Of a stretch of DNA of 64,000 nucleotides, positions 18,211-27,556 are shown piece by piece. This DNA is from an uncultured Lutibacter sp. (GTDB lineage Bacteria > Bacteroidota > Bacteroidia > Flavobacteriales > Flavobacteriaceae). Every line of letters begins with the position of its first letter. Position 1 is the stretch's first letter. The notes beneath the pieces were generated by a model. It was not told the DNA's origin. It did not search any database and was given only the letters and a program-made list of their open reading frames with translations. A program made the translations under genes and the position numbers. The DNA lies in the NCBI RefSeq assembly GCF_947495725.1, contig NZ_CANLZZ010000002.1, positions 620,001 through 684,000 on the forward strand, in the 5' to 3' direction.

Positions 18211-19089
18211 ATGATGTCGAGTATTTTTAAACTGGTTTATGGAGTGTTATTGCTTTTTTCATTTCAAATTTCTGCTCAGGGTTTTCAGGGTGTAGCAACC
18301 TATAAAACAAAAACAACCTTAGATGTTGATCTTGAAAAATCTGGTATTCCAGCGGATAGAATTAAACAAATTAAAGAAATGATGAAGAGTAGGTTAGAGA
18401 AAACCTACAAGTTGACTTTTAATAAAACTGAATCTGTTTATGCCGAAGAAAAACAATTAGAAAACTCTGGAATGGGTGGAAGAGGAATGCGTTTTATGAT
18501 GTTTAGTGGTGGAGCTTCAGGCGATTATTATAAAAATATTCAAACAAAAAAAAGCGCAAAGGAAAATGAATTTAGCGGTAAACAATTTTTAATTCAAGAC
18601 AATTTAACCGATTACCAGTGGGAAATGGAGCAAGAAACCAAAACTATTGGAAATTATTTATGTTTTAAAGCAACTACTGTTGTAAAAATGCCAGCCCCAA
18701 GAGAAATGAGATTTGGTAGAGGAAGACCAGGAGCACAACCAAAAGATGATGAGAAAAGAGAAGAGCCAAAGGAGCCAGAATTAGTTGATACCGCTGTTAC
18801 TGCTTGGTATACACTCGATGTTCCGGTTGGTCACGGTCCCAGTGATTACTATGGATTACCGGGGTTAATTTTAGAGTTGTCTTATGCTAACACCAATATT
18901 ATGTGTACAAAAATTACCATAAACCCAAAGGATAAAATTGAGATTAATGAACCTAAAAAAGGTAAAAAAGTTTCTCAAGTAGAATACGATAAAATTATTC
19001 AAGAAAAGATGTTAGAAATGCGCGAACGTATGCAGAATGAACGTCAAAAAGGAGGTTCAGACGGTCGTAGAATGAGAATAGGAGGTTAA
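18211..19089 (+). CDS. GLPGLI family protein
   Basis: 292 aa with a signal peptide (about residues 1-23, ending ISAQG). The body has the family pattern: GVATYKTKTTLD near the N-terminus and the name-giving YYGLPGLILEL at about residue 212. An unusual basic, Gly/Arg/Met-rich stretch (EMRFGRGRPGAQPKDDEKREE) lies in the middle, and the C-terminus is Arg/Met-rich. The family is secreted or periplasmic and restricted to Bacteroidota, with no known reaction. It is followed 50 bases later by a TonB-receptor-like protein, the usual partner, and probably responds to the neighbouring two-component system. Confidence 0.88.
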   Translation: MMSSIFKLVYGVLLLFSFQISAQGFQGVATYKTKTTLDVDLEKSGIPADRIKQIKEMMKSRLEKTYKLTFNKTESVYAEEKQLENSGMGGRGMRFMMFSGGASGDYYKNIQTKKSAKENEFSGKQFLIQDNLTDYQWEMEQETKTIGNYLCFKATTVVKMPAPREMRFGRGRPGAQPKDDEKREEPKEPELVDTAVTAWYTLDVPVGHGPSDYYGLPGLILELSYANTNIMCTKITINPKDKIEINEPKKGKKVSQVEYDKIIQEKMLEMRERMQNERQKGGSDGRRMRIGG

Positions 19090-19139
19090 TAAGTATCTAT
19101 TTTTAAAAATTATTAGTTTTTAACTAAGAAAATTATCAA

Positions 19140-21818
19140 ATGAAAAATTATCTTATTTTGTTTTTAATGTTTTTCGCATCTTTTTATGCAAGCTCACAAA
19201 ATGTTAAATTAGAAGGTTTTGTTAAAGATGCAGAAGGAAATCCTTTAGAAATGGCAAATGTTATTGCCTTTAAAAAGGGAACAAATTTTTTACAATCCTA
19301 TTCAATTACAGATCAAAATGGAAAGTATAAATTAAGTCTAGAAGATGCTGAAGAATATACTATAAAAATTAGTTATTTAGGGTTTGATAATTTAAATACC
19401 GACATAGAAATTGATAACAACGATAAAGATTTATCCAAAGATTTTGTCTTAGTACAAGCTAGTGAAAGTTTAGATGAAGTGGAAATAACCTACGAAATGC
19501 CGGTGAAAATTGTAGGAGATACAATTGTTTATAATTCAGATTCGTTTACAACAGGAGCAGAAAAGAAACTTGAAGATGTATTAGAAAAATTACCAGGAAT
19601 TGAAATTGATGAAAATGGAGAGGTGGAAGTAGAAGGTAAAAAGGTTCAAAAGGTATTAGTTGAGGGAAAAGAATTTTTTGATGGTGATTCAAAATTGGCA
19701 ACTCAAAATATCCCTGCTAATGCTGTAGACAAAATTCAGGTGTTAAGAAACTATAATGAAGTTTCGGGAATGAAAGGTGTTACGAATAATGAGGATAATA
19801 TAGCATTAAACATTAAATTAAAAACAGGAAAAGATAGTTTTTGGTTTGGAGATGTAACCGCTGGTGCCGGCGATAATGAAAAGCATATTGTAAAACCAAA
19901 ATTGTTTTATTACAGTCCAAAGAAAAGTATTAATGTACTTGCCGATGTAAATAATATTGGAGATGTTCCGTTTACAATGCGAGATTATTTTCGATTTACA
20001 GGTGGTTTGCGAGGTGCTATGAGTGGTGGAGGAACTAGTTTTAATGTTTCCTCTGGAGGAATGGGTTTTGCAACTATGCAAAACAATAGAGCTTTAGAAG
20101 TAGATTCTAAATTTGGAGCACTTAACTTTAATTTTTCGCCTAAAAAAACATTAGATTTAAATGGATTTGCAATTGTAAATGATTCTGAAACCACAATGTT
20201 AACGGAATCTAGAACTATTTATAATCAATCTGGTGATGTTGATATTAAAGATGTTAACGCGCTTCAAGGAAGTGAGCTAGCAATGTTAAAATTTAGTTCA
20301 ACCTATAATCCAAATACAAATATGCATATAGATTATGATATTTTTGGGAAGGTTTCGAGACAAACAGAATTGAATGATGTAACTTCATCTTTTGATGGTG
20401 ATATAGATACAAATTTAGAAGAAGAAACAGGTTCGTTAAATCAAAATTTCAATTTGTATTATAATATAGATGAAAACAATATTTTTGCAGCAGAATTACA
20501 ACATTTATATCAAAATGATGAACCATTGTATAACGCGCTTACAACTAGACAGCCGTTCGATATAATTCCAATTACTCAAGATAATGACGGGGATCTAATT
20601 AATTTATTTCAAAATAGTAAAACCAATACTAATAAATTTGATGCCAAATTAGACTATTACTACTTGTTGAATAAAAAAAGTAATATAAATGTTCGTTTAG
20701 GAGCAACATTTTCGGGGCAAGATTTTAATACCTCTATGAGTCAAGAATTATCAGATGGAAGTGTTATAAATTTTAATAATGAAGAACTAATTAATGATGT
20801 AAATTATAATTTTTCAGATGTGTTTTTAGGTTTGTATTATAAAGTGCAATTAGGAGATTTTACATTAAATCCAGGAGTTACGGTACATCAATATAATACG
20901 AAAGATATACAATTGGGTTCAGAAAATAAAGATGATTTGGTAAGAGTATTACCAGATTTTTACGCAAAATACGACTTTAATTCTTCAGCAAATATTAGAT
21001 TTAACTATGGGATTACTTCTCAATTTTCTGATGTGGAAAATGTAGCCGAAGGTTATTTGTTAAGTAATTACAATTCGTTAACGCAAGGATTTAGAGATAT
21101 AGAAAGTTCGCTTAGACATCGTTATTCATTAAACTTTTTTAGTTTTAGTATGTTTTCATTTACTAATATTAACGCAAATATTAGCTATACTAAAAATGTA
21201 GATAATGTAACAAAATCATCAAGTCCATTAGGAGGAGGAAATAGAATTTCAACAATATTAAATTCGGATTTTTCCGATGAAAGCCTATCAGGAAGTTTTA
21301 GATATGATAAAACATATAGTAGATTAAAAACAAGGTTTAGCACCTCAATTTCACAAAATATTTACAATAATATAATTAATAATATTTGGTCAAAAACAAA
21401 ATCGTTAACACACAGTTACAAAGGAAGTGTGGCTACAAAATTTAAAAATGCGCCAAATTTTGAAATTGGGTATCAAAAATCATTTACCGATTATACTGAT
21501 ACAGGAAGTACAACCGATAGGCCTTTTGCAAATTTTGAAGCAAGTTTTTTAAAGAATTTTATTTTTACAGCAGATTACAGTTACTACAATTACGAAAATG
21601 ATGAAGGTACGGTAAAGAATGATTATTCTTTTCTGGAAGCTGCATTGTACTATCAGCAAAAAGATAGTCCTTGGGAATTTAAATTATCAGTTGATAATTT
21701 AACCGATAATGAATCAATAAATAGAGATAGTTTAAATCAAATTGTGGATAGCAATACTACTTCATTGTACTTTGTACAACCCAGAATTTGGATGTTTACA
21801 GTAAAATATAATTTGTAA
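19140..21818 (+). CDS. TonB-dependent-receptor-like outer-membrane protein with carboxypeptidase-regulatory domain
   Basis: 892 aa with a signal peptide (residues 1-20, ending ASSQ). A CarboxypepD_reg-like beta domain lies at about 23-105 (LEGFVKDAEGNPLEMANV ... YLGFDNL). A plug-like region follows at about 110-230 (VVYNSDSF-type segment, VEDVLEKLPGIEID, VLVEGKEFFDGDSKLATQNIPANAVDKIQVL), then a long beta-barrel of some 650 residues. This subgroup (outer_membrane beta-barrel family) commonly follows a GLPGLI gene. The ligand is unknown. The PepSY-like gene starts 5 bases after its stop. Confidence 0.88.
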   Translation: MKNYLILFLMFFASFYASSQNVKLEGFVKDAEGNPLEMANVIAFKKGTNFLQSYSITDQNGKYKLSLEDAEEYTIKISYLGFDNLNTDIEIDNNDKDLSKDFVLVQASESLDEVEITYEMPVKIVGDTIVYNSDSFTTGAEKKLEDVLEKLPGIEIDENGEVEVEGKKVQKVLVEGKEFFDGDSKLATQNIPANAVDKIQVLRNYNEVSGMKGVTNNEDNIALNIKLKTGKDSFWFGDVTAGAGDNEKHIVKPKLFYYSPKKSINVLADVNNIGDVPFTMRDYFRFTGGLRGAMSGGGTSFNVSSGGMGFATMQNNRALEVDSKFGALNFNFSPKKTLDLNGFAIVNDSETTMLTESRTIYNQSGDVDIKDVNALQGSELAMLKFSSTYNPNTNMHIDYDIFGKVSRQTELNDVTSSFDGDIDTNLEEETGSLNQNFNLYYNIDENNIFAAELQHLYQNDEPLYNALTTRQPFDIIPITQDNDGDLINLFQNSKTNTNKFDAKLDYYYLLNKKSNINVRLGATFSGQDFNTSMSQELSDGSVINFNNEELINDVNYNFSDVFLGLYYKVQLGDFTLNPGVTVHQYNTKDIQLGSENKDDLVRVLPDFYAKYDFNSSANIRFNYGITSQFSDVENVAEGYLLSNYNSLTQGFRDIESSLRHRYSLNFFSFSMFSFTNINANISYTKNVDNVTKSSSPLGGGNRISTILNSDFSDESLSGSFRYDKTYSRLKTRFSTSISQNIYNNIINNIWSKTKSLTHSYKGSVATKFKNAPNFEIGYQKSFTDYTDTGSTTDRPFANFEASFLKNFIFTADYSYYNYENDEGTVKNDYSFLEAALYYQQKDSPWEFKLSVDNLTDNESINRDSLNQIVDSNTTSLYFVQPRIWMFTVKYNL

Positions 21819-21823
21819 TTAAT

Positions 21824-22339
21824 ATGAAAAAGAAAAAATCGTCAAGTTTGTATATGAGAATTATACATAGATATTTAGGCTTTTTTTTAGCTGGAATTAT
21901 GACAGTTTATGCCATAAGTGGAATTGTATTAATATTTAGAGATACGGATTTGTTTAAAACTGAAAAACAGATTGAAAGGAAAATTAAGCCAAATACCGAA
22001 ATATCGGCTATAGCAAAAAGTTTAAGAATTCGAAACCTTAAAGTTGAGAAAACTGAAGGAGATATTGTGTATTTTCAAAATGGAACGTATAATAATAAAA
22101 CAGGCATGGTAAATTATACTTCCAAAGAACTTCCATTTGTTTTAAACAAGTTTACTCATTTGCACAAAGCAACATCAAGTGATCCGTTGTTTTTCTTAAA
22201 TATTTTCTTTGGTGTTTCATTGTTGTTTTTTGCAGTTTCATCTTTTTTAATGTTTGTACCTAAATCAAAAATTTTTAAAAAAGGAATATATTTTGCAATA
22301 GCAGGTTTTGTTTTTACTATTATTATTCTGTTTGTGTAA
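21824..22339 (+). CDS. PepSY-associated transmembrane-helix protein
   Basis: 171 aa. A basic start (MKKKKSSSLYMRIIHRYLGF) leads into a first membrane helix at about 14-35, followed by the PepSY_TM-like IVLIFRDTD. The periplasmic section contains LNKFTHLHKA, and two more helices close the protein (about 113-132 and 142-170). Proteins of this kind often accompany siderophore or metal uptake receptors and may act as ferric reductase-like or accessory membrane components. It is co-transcribed with the preceding receptor gene (5-base gap). Confidence 0.75.
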   Translation: MKKKKSSSLYMRIIHRYLGFFLAGIMTVYAISGIVLIFRDTDLFKTEKQIERKIKPNTEISAIAKSLRIRNLKVEKTEGDIVYFQNGTYNNKTGMVNYTSKELPFVLNKFTHLHKATSSDPLFFLNIFFGVSLLFFAVSSFLMFVPKSKIFKKGIYFAIAGFVFTIIILFV

Positions 22340-22421
22340 AATTTTCCGTTTTATAGTGTTTAAATTATAGAACTTATAATAATGATTAAAACTTTAACAT
22401 CTTATTAATAGGAATATTTTG

Positions 22422-22429
22422 TAATTTTG
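22422..22429 (+). promoter_or_regulatory. -7 promoter element of the HYC_CC_PP operon
   Basis: TAATTTTG matches TAnnTTTG and ends 8 bases before the ATG at 22438, which implies a very short or absent 5' leader. Confidence 0.45.
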
Positions 22430-22437
22430 CACTTGCA

Positions 22438-22854
22438 ATGAAGCAATTTATTTTAAAAATAACATCAATTTTAATGGCATTTGTAGTTTTTTTATCTACA
22501 ATGTCCTTTACTATTGATACACATTATTGCGGCGACTTTTTAGTAGATGTAGCTTTGTTTTCTAAGGCAGATCCTTGTCAAGGTGAAAAAGAAGAGTCTG
22601 GTGTTGAGAGCTGTGGTTCATCCGAAAAGAACTGTTGTAGTAATGAAAATATAGTTGTAGATGGTCAAGATGAATTACATTTAGATATTTTTGATTATTC
22701 ATTGTTAGATCAGCAATTATTTGTTGCTGCATTTACCCAGTCTTACCTATCTATATTTAAAGATTTACAAAAAAATCTTATCCCTTTTAACACTTATGAA
22801 CCTCCCAATATAGAGGTTGATGTACAAGTGTTTCAACAAGTTTTTAGAATTTGA
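22438..22854 (+). CDS. HYC_CC_PP family small exported protein
   Basis: 138 aa with an N-terminal hydrophobic export signal (residues about 5-25). It has the defining motifs of the family: THYCGDF (residues 29-35), a Cys-rich centre with ESCGSSEKNCCSNE (about 60-73), and YEPPN near the C-terminus. The His/Cys content suggests metal binding. In flavobacteria such genes commonly precede a TonB receptor and a heavy-metal-associated protein, exactly as here, so copper or a similar metal is the likely subject. Confidence 0.85.
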   Translation: MKQFILKITSILMAFVVFLSTMSFTIDTHYCGDFLVDVALFSKADPCQGEKEESGVESCGSSEKNCCSNENIVVDGQDELHLDIFDYSLLDQQLFVAAFTQSYLSIFKDLQKNLIPFNTYEPPNIEVDVQVFQQVFRI

Positions 22855-22935
22855 TTTTATCTTAATTATTCTGATTCAGAATGCTATTGGCATTTCTGAA
22901 GTTTATTATTATAATTAATTTAAATTCAAATAAGA

Positions 22936-25173
22936 ATGAAAAAAACACTATATATTTTAATGTTAATTCCTGTATTTCTATTTTCACAAGAAAAATTATC
23001 AGGAGTTATTTATGAGGATAATCCCGATACAAAGAAAACAGGATTAGCCGGAGCAAACGTTTATTGGTTGGGATATTCTGTTGGAGTTGTAACTGACATT
23101 AACGGGAAATTTAAAATTCCATATAAAAAAGAATATACAAAATTAATAGTTAGTTATATTGGTTTTAAAACAGATACAATTTCTGTTGAAAACTCTAAAG
23201 ATATCTCACATTGGTTAAAACCAACAAGTATGTTGGATGAAGTTGTTTTAACTCAACAAAAAAAGTCGACATCAGTATCATATATTAAAGCACTAAATAT
23301 AATTAATGTTAGTAGCGATGAGTTGTTGAAAGCAGCTTGCTGTAATTTAGCTGAAAGCTTTGAAACAAACCCATCAATTGATGTAAATTTTACAGATGCT
23401 ATTTCAGGAACACGTCAAATAAAAATGTTAGGCCTTACAAGTCCAAATATTTTAATAACAACAGAAAATGTACCTTCTATTCGTGGAGCTGCACAAGCTT
23501 ATGGTTTAAGTTTTATTCCCGGTACTTGGGTTGAAAGTATTCAAATAACAAAAGGTACAGGAAGTGTTGTTAATGGTTTTGAAAGTATTGCAGGGCAAAT
23601 TAATGCGGAGTTAAGGAAACCAAGTACCGACGATAAGTTATTTGTAAATGCATATGCATCGGCAAACGGGAGAACGGAATTAAATACTCATTTAAATACT
23701 AAATTAAGTGAAAAATGGAGTACAGGTTTGTACTTACATGGTAATTTAAGAAATGAAAAATTTGATAAAAATAATGATTCGTTTTTAGATGCTCCCTTAG
23801 CAAAGCAAATAAACGTTATGAACCGTTGGCAGTATACAAATACGGAAACAGGCTTTGTTAGTTTTTTGAATTTGAGGTATTTAAACGATGAAAAACAAGC
23901 GGGGCAATTAAATTTTAATCCAGATGTTGATAAACTAACAACTAATTTTTGGGGAAGTGAAATTAATACAGAACGGTTGGATGCGTCATTAAAATTGGGT
24001 TATGTAAATCCAAATATTCCATATCAAAGTTTAGGTTTACAATTAGCCTACAGTAATCATAATCAAGATTCCTATTTTGGGTTAAATGTTTACGATGTAA
24101 AACATCAAAGTGTTTATTCAAATTTAATTTATAATTCCATTATTTCTGATTCGCGTCATAAAATTAAAACAGGTTTAAGCTACACACACGATACCTATCA
24201 CGAACTTGTTTTGGATACAAATTATAATAGAAATGAGAACTCGGTAGGTGGTTTTTTAGAATACAATTATGATGATTTAGGAGCCATAAATATGTCGGCA
24301 GGAATTAGAATAGATCATCATAATTTATTGGGGACTTTTATAACACCAAGATTCCATATTAGATATTCAAGATGGGAAAAATCAGCTTTTAGGGCGTCAT
24401 TTGGTAGGGGTAAAAGAAGTGCCAATATATTTACCGAAAATCAAAAAATGTTTGCAACATCAAGAACAATTAATATTTTTAATTCGGGCGGAGAAATCTA
24501 CGGTTTAGATCCTGAAATTGCATGGAATTATGGGGTTTCATATTTGCAAGGTTTTAATTTATTTGGAAGAAAGGCAGATATAAATATGGACTTTTATAGA
24601 ACCGATTTTAAAAATCAAGTTGTTGTAGATTGGGAAAATTCTACAGAAATTAGCTTTTATAATTTAGAAGGTGAAAGTTATTCCGATAGTTTTCAGGCAG
24701 AGTTTTCGTACAATCCAATAAATCACTTAAATTTAAAATTAGCTTACAAGTATTATAATGTTAAAACGCAATATAAATCAGGAAAAAAATTAACACCATT
24801 AATTCCAAAAAATAGAATATTTGCAAATGTTTCTTATGAAACACATGTAAATAAAAATGGAGGTAATTGGAAATTTGATGCCACATATAATTGGTTAAGT
24901 AAACAGCGATTTCCTTCCACCAGTAATAGTGATATTGAATATCAGTTAAGTAAGTTTTCGCCAACTCTTTCGACTTTAAATATGCAGGTTACGAAAGTAT
25001 TTTCTCCAAAATTTGAATTATATGTTGGAGGTGAAAATATAACAAATGTTAAACAAAAAAATCCTGTTATAAGTGCCGAAAATCCTTTTGGACCATATTT
25101 TGATAGTACTCTAGTGTATGGACCGGTATTTGGAAGTATGTATTATACAGGATTGAGATATAAACTAAATTAA
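22936..25173 (+). CDS. TonB-dependent receptor, probable copper/heavy-metal related
   Basis: 745 aa with a signal peptide (residues 1-18, FLFSQ). A carboxypeptidase-regulatory domain spans about 20-100 (SGVIYEDN ... GANVYWLGYSVGVVTDINGKFKI). The plug domain spans about 110-230 and contains the characteristic ELLKAACCNLAESFETNPSID with a CC pair, plus IQITKGTGSVVNGFESIAGQIN. The rest is a 22-strand-type barrel ending YYTGLRYKLN. This CC-containing plug subgroup is found next to HYC_CC_PP and HMA genes. It likely imports or senses a metal complex; the ligand is inferred from context only. Confidence 0.88.
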   Translation: MKKTLYILMLIPVFLFSQEKLSGVIYEDNPDTKKTGLAGANVYWLGYSVGVVTDINGKFKIPYKKEYTKLIVSYIGFKTDTISVENSKDISHWLKPTSMLDEVVLTQQKKSTSVSYIKALNIINVSSDELLKAACCNLAESFETNPSIDVNFTDAISGTRQIKMLGLTSPNILITTENVPSIRGAAQAYGLSFIPGTWVESIQITKGTGSVVNGFESIAGQINAELRKPSTDDKLFVNAYASANGRTELNTHLNTKLSEKWSTGLYLHGNLRNEKFDKNNDSFLDAPLAKQINVMNRWQYTNTETGFVSFLNLRYLNDEKQAGQLNFNPDVDKLTTNFWGSEINTERLDASLKLGYVNPNIPYQSLGLQLAYSNHNQDSYFGLNVYDVKHQSVYSNLIYNSIISDSRHKIKTGLSYTHDTYHELVLDTNYNRNENSVGGFLEYNYDDLGAINMSAGIRIDHHNLLGTFITPRFHIRYSRWEKSAFRASFGRGKRSANIFTENQKMFATSRTINIFNSGGEIYGLDPEIAWNYGVSYLQGFNLFGRKADINMDFYRTDFKNQVVVDWENSTEISFYNLEGESYSDSFQAEFSYNPINHLNLKLAYKYYNVKTQYKSGKKLTPLIPKNRIFANVSYETHVNKNGGNWKFDATYNWLSKQRFPSTSNSDIEYQLSKFSPTLSTLNMQVTKVFSPKFELYVGGENITNVKQKNPVISAENPFGPYFDSTLVYGPVFGSMYYTGLRYKLN

Positions 25174-25184
25174 AACCTAAAAAA

Positions 25185-25541
25185 ATGAAAAAAGTATTAT
25201 TAATTACATTGTTTCTTGTTGGGGCAATGTCGTATGGTCAAAATAAAAATGCAAGAGCATCATTTGAAGTTGATGGAGTATGTTTAATGTGTAAAGAGCG
25301 TATAGAAAAAGCTTGTATTAAAACTAAGGGTGTAAAATCTGCAGTTTGGAATGTTAAAACTCATGAACTGAATCTTATTTTTGATGAACGAAAAACCGAT
25401 GTTAAAACTATTAAAAATAGAGTGGCAAATGCCGGTCATGATACTAAAGAGATAAAAGCTTCGGACGAAGCATATAATAGTTTACATGGTTGCTGTAAAT
25501 ATAGAGATGAAGAGATTATTGATGATCATAAGAATAACTAA
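25185..25541 (+). CDS. Heavy-metal-associated (HMA) domain protein, exported
   Basis: 118 aa with a signal peptide (residues 1-19, MSYGQ). The HMA fold spans about 22-92 with the metal site in VCLMCKERIEKAC, a CxxC with a further Cys, followed by the predicted beta-alpha-beta pattern (VKSAVWNVKTHELNLIF). A second Cys pair lies near the end (HGCCKY). The start is 11 bases after the receptor stop. It is probably a periplasmic metal chaperone receiving metal from the receptor, or detecting it. Confidence 0.88.
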   Translation: MKKVLLITLFLVGAMSYGQNKNARASFEVDGVCLMCKERIEKACIKTKGVKSAVWNVKTHELNLIFDERKTDVKTIKNRVANAGHDTKEIKASDEAYNSLHGCCKYRDEEIIDDHKNN

Positions 25542-25554
25542 ATAATAAAGTTAT

Positions 25555-25590
25555 AAAAAAAGGCGATTTCATTTGAAATCGCCTTTTTTT
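25555..25590. terminator. Bidirectional terminator between the HMA gene and metK
   Basis: AAAGGCGATTTCA and TGAAATCGCCTTT form a perfect 13-bp inverted repeat with a 2-base centre, flanked by A- and T-runs, serving both converging genes. Confidence 0.92.
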
Positions 25591-25611
25591 CGTTTAAGTA
25601 TATTTTTTATT

Positions 25612-26868
25612 TTATAAGTTGAAAGCTTCTTTTACTTTATCAACATAATCGAGTTTTTCCCAAGTAAATAACTCAACGTCTAAAGAAATTTCAGTTCCGT
25701 CAACATTTCTAAATGTTTTATTAACTATTTTATTTTCGCGACCCATATGTCCATATGCTGCAGTTTCTACATAAATAGGATTGCGTAACTTTAATCGAGA
25801 TTCGATTGATGCTGGTCTCATATCAAAAATTTTCTCAACAATTTCAGCAATTTCTCCATCTGCCTTATCAATGTTAGATGTTCCATAAGTGTTTACATAA
25901 ATTCCCATTGGTTCTACAACACCAATGGCATATGAAACTTGAATTAAGATTTCATCAGCAACTCCTGCCGCAACTAAGTTTTTAGCAATATGTCTTGTTG
26001 CATAAGCAGCACTTCTATCTACTTTACTTGGATCTTTTCCCGAAAATGCTCCACCACCGTGAGCTCCTTTTCCTCCGTAAGTATCCACAATAATTTTTCT
26101 TCCTGTTAAGCCGGTATCACCGTGTGGACCACCAATAACAAATTTCCCCGTTGGATTTACGTGGTAAACAATGTTATCATTAAACAGTGCTTTAATGGCC
26201 TCAGGTAATTTGGCAATCACTCGTGGAATTAAAATATTGATAATATCATTTTTAATTTTCACCAACATTTCAACATCATCTTCTAAAAACTGATCGTGTT
26301 GGGTTGAAACAACAATATCTTTTATTCTAAAAGGGACATTATCATCGGTATATTCAATAGTTACCTGACTTTTAGAATCTGGACGTAAATAAGTGATTTC
26401 ATTATTTTCACGTCGTAATTCAGCAAGTTCTAATAAAATTCTATGGCTTAAGTCTAAGGCTAAAGGCATATAATTTTCAGTTTCATTAGTTGCATAGCCA
26501 AACATCATTCCTTGATCTCCTGCCCCTTGTTCTTCTTTAGATTCTCTATCAACACCTTGGTTAATATCTTGCGATTGTTCATGAATTGCTGAAAAAACTC
26601 CACAAGAGTTTCCATCAAACATATATTCACTTTTTGTGTAACCAATTTTATTGATTACATCTCTAGCTATTTTTTGAACATCTAAATATGTTTTCGATTT
26701 TACTTCACCTGCTAATACAACTTGTCCAGTAGTTACTAATGTTTCGCAGGCAACTTTTGAATCTTTATCAAATGCTAAAAAATTGTCTACTAGTGCATCT
26801 GATATTTGATCAGAAACTTTGTCTGGATGTCCTTCAGAAACAGATTCTGATGTAAATAAATATGACAT
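25612..26868 (-). CDS. metK: S-adenosylmethionine synthetase
   Basis: 418 aa. The enzyme makes SAM from methionine and ATP. The N-terminal [21 protein letters not shown] binds ATP/Mg, [15 protein letters not shown] lies at about 115-129, [13 protein letters not shown] at about 246-258, and the P-loop-like [19 protein letters not shown] at about 270-288. The length is slightly above the usual 385-400 residues because of small insertions. It follows a SAM-II riboswitch on its own minus-strand transcript, giving feedback control by its product. Confidence 0.97.
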   Translation of the reverse strand: MSYLFTSESVSEGHPDKVSDQISDALVDNFLAFDKDSKVACETLVTTGQVVLAGEVKSKTYLDVQKIARDVINKIGYTKSEYMFDGNSCGVFSAIHEQSQDINQGVDRESKEEQGAGDQGMMFGYATNETENYMPLALDLSHRILLELAELRRENNEITYLRPDSKSQVTIEYTDDNVPFRIKDIVVSTQHDQFLEDDVEMLVKIKNDIINILIPRVIAKLPEAIKALFNDNIVYHVNPTGKFVIGGPHGDTGLTGRKIIVDTYGGKGAHGGGAFSGKDPSKVDRSAAYATRHIAKNLVAAGVADEILIQVSYAIGVVEPMGIYVNTYGTSNIDKADGEIAEIVEKIFDMRPASIESRLKLRNPIYVETAAYGHMGRENKIVNKTFRNVDGTEISLDVELFTWEKLDYVDKVKEAFNL

Positions 26869-26945
26869 AATTTTAATTTATATTTTAATTAAATTAAGAA
26901 TGAATTGAGTTGAATGCTATGGTCGCTAAAAGAAGTAAATACTTA

Positions 26946-26998
26946 CTGCTTTAGCATTTTTTAACGAGGTTGCAATCAGTTCAAATCCTTCCTCAAGA
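26946..26998 (-). promoter_or_regulatory. SAM-II riboswitch upstream of metK
   Basis: Read on the minus strand: GAGG (26994-26991), then GATTTGAACTGATTGCAA, then CCTC (26969-26966), then GTTAAAAAATGCTAAAGC. This reproduces the SAM-II plan: a short P1 enclosing GAUUU...UUGCAA, then an A-rich segment and the UGCUAAAGC pseudoknot strand. It lies about 80 bases before the metK start and about 12 bases after the -7 box, so the riboswitch starts near the transcript 5' end. SAM binding would lower metK expression. Confidence 0.82.
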
Positions 26999-27009
26999 AT
27001 TTCAGACTG

Positions 27010-27036
27010 CAAATTTATAAAATTTAAGAGTACCAA
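27010..27036 (-). promoter_or_regulatory. metK promoter
   Basis: Read on the minus strand: TTG (27036-27034), 16 bases, TAAATTTG (27017-27010). The expected start of transcription is close to 27003, immediately before the riboswitch. Confidence 0.55.
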
Positions 27037-27039
27037 TTA

Positions 27040-27378
27040 TAATTTTAACTAAATTTTAATTAAAATGTCTTTTATAGAATATTTTAAGTGGATACTTGAA
27101 ATATATTGATGAACTGTTTAAAAAAATTAATGATGAATAGATATAAAGAGATTTTTGTTTAGTTTTTAAGAATTGTTAAGTTATGCGCGTGTCATTAAAA
27201 TCAAATATCTGTAAGTCAAACAAATTAGCAAGTAAGAGAATGAAATAAATACAATGATGGAAGCCAATATTTTAATAATAATTTTTTGTAGTTATTATCA
27301 ATAACTATAAAACCTACCAATTTAGTAGATTTTTTTAGGGGATTTTGGATACGTGATATTAAAATTATTAAATTTTAG
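27040..27378. other. AT-rich intergenic spacer between divergent metK and metY units
   Basis: No gene or recognised RNA is seen. The only structure noted is a small hairpin (AGTTATT, ATC, AATAACT near 27291-27308) followed by a weak 4-bp stem (27314-27328) and a T-run, which might be a weak terminator. Confidence 0.5.
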
Positions 27379-27379
27379 T

Positions 27380-27409
27380 TTGGTGGTTAAAAAAAAGTAT
27401 TTACATTTG
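27380..27409 (+). promoter_or_regulatory. Promoter of the Met-leader/metY transcript
   Basis: TTG (27380-27382), 19 bases, TACATTTG (27402-27409): an exact Bacteroidota promoter. Transcription should begin near 27415, some 15 bases before the first leader-peptide ATG. Confidence 0.75.
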
Positions 27410-27429
27410 TCGCAATAAAAAATTAAAAA

Positions 27430-27498
27430 ATGAATACAATGTTTAATAAAATGCGTACTATGATGTGTAAAAATTACACAAGGAGAGCTATTGTTTAA
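27430..27498 (+). CDS. Methionine-rich leader peptide 1 (22 aa)
   Basis: The peptide is MNTMFNKMRTMMCKNYTRRAIV: five Met codons in 22, including adjacent ATG ATG at codons 11-12. It lies directly behind a consensus promoter and is followed 26 bases later by a terminator. The codons AGA GCT ATT (27484-27492) can pair with AATAGCCTCT (27520-27529, one bulged C), which includes the 5' arm of that terminator. This is the layout of a transcription-attenuation leader. A ribosome stalled at Met codons 11-12 would leave the antiterminator strand free, whereas one reaching the stop codon would cover it. No database family is known to me. Confidence 0.75.
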   Translation: MNTMFNKMRTMMCKNYTRRAIV

Positions 27499-27524
27499 AC
27501 ATTATTAAATTATAAATTGAATAG

Positions 27525-27551
27525 CCTCTGATTTGTCAGGGGTTTTTTTTT
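27525..27551 (+). terminator. Attenuator terminator 1
   Basis: CCTCTGA (27525-27531), loop TTTG, TCAGGGG (27536-27542, one G-U pair), followed by nine Ts. It lies upstream of metY, between the two leader peptides. Confidence 0.85.
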
Positions 27552-27556
27552 ACAAA

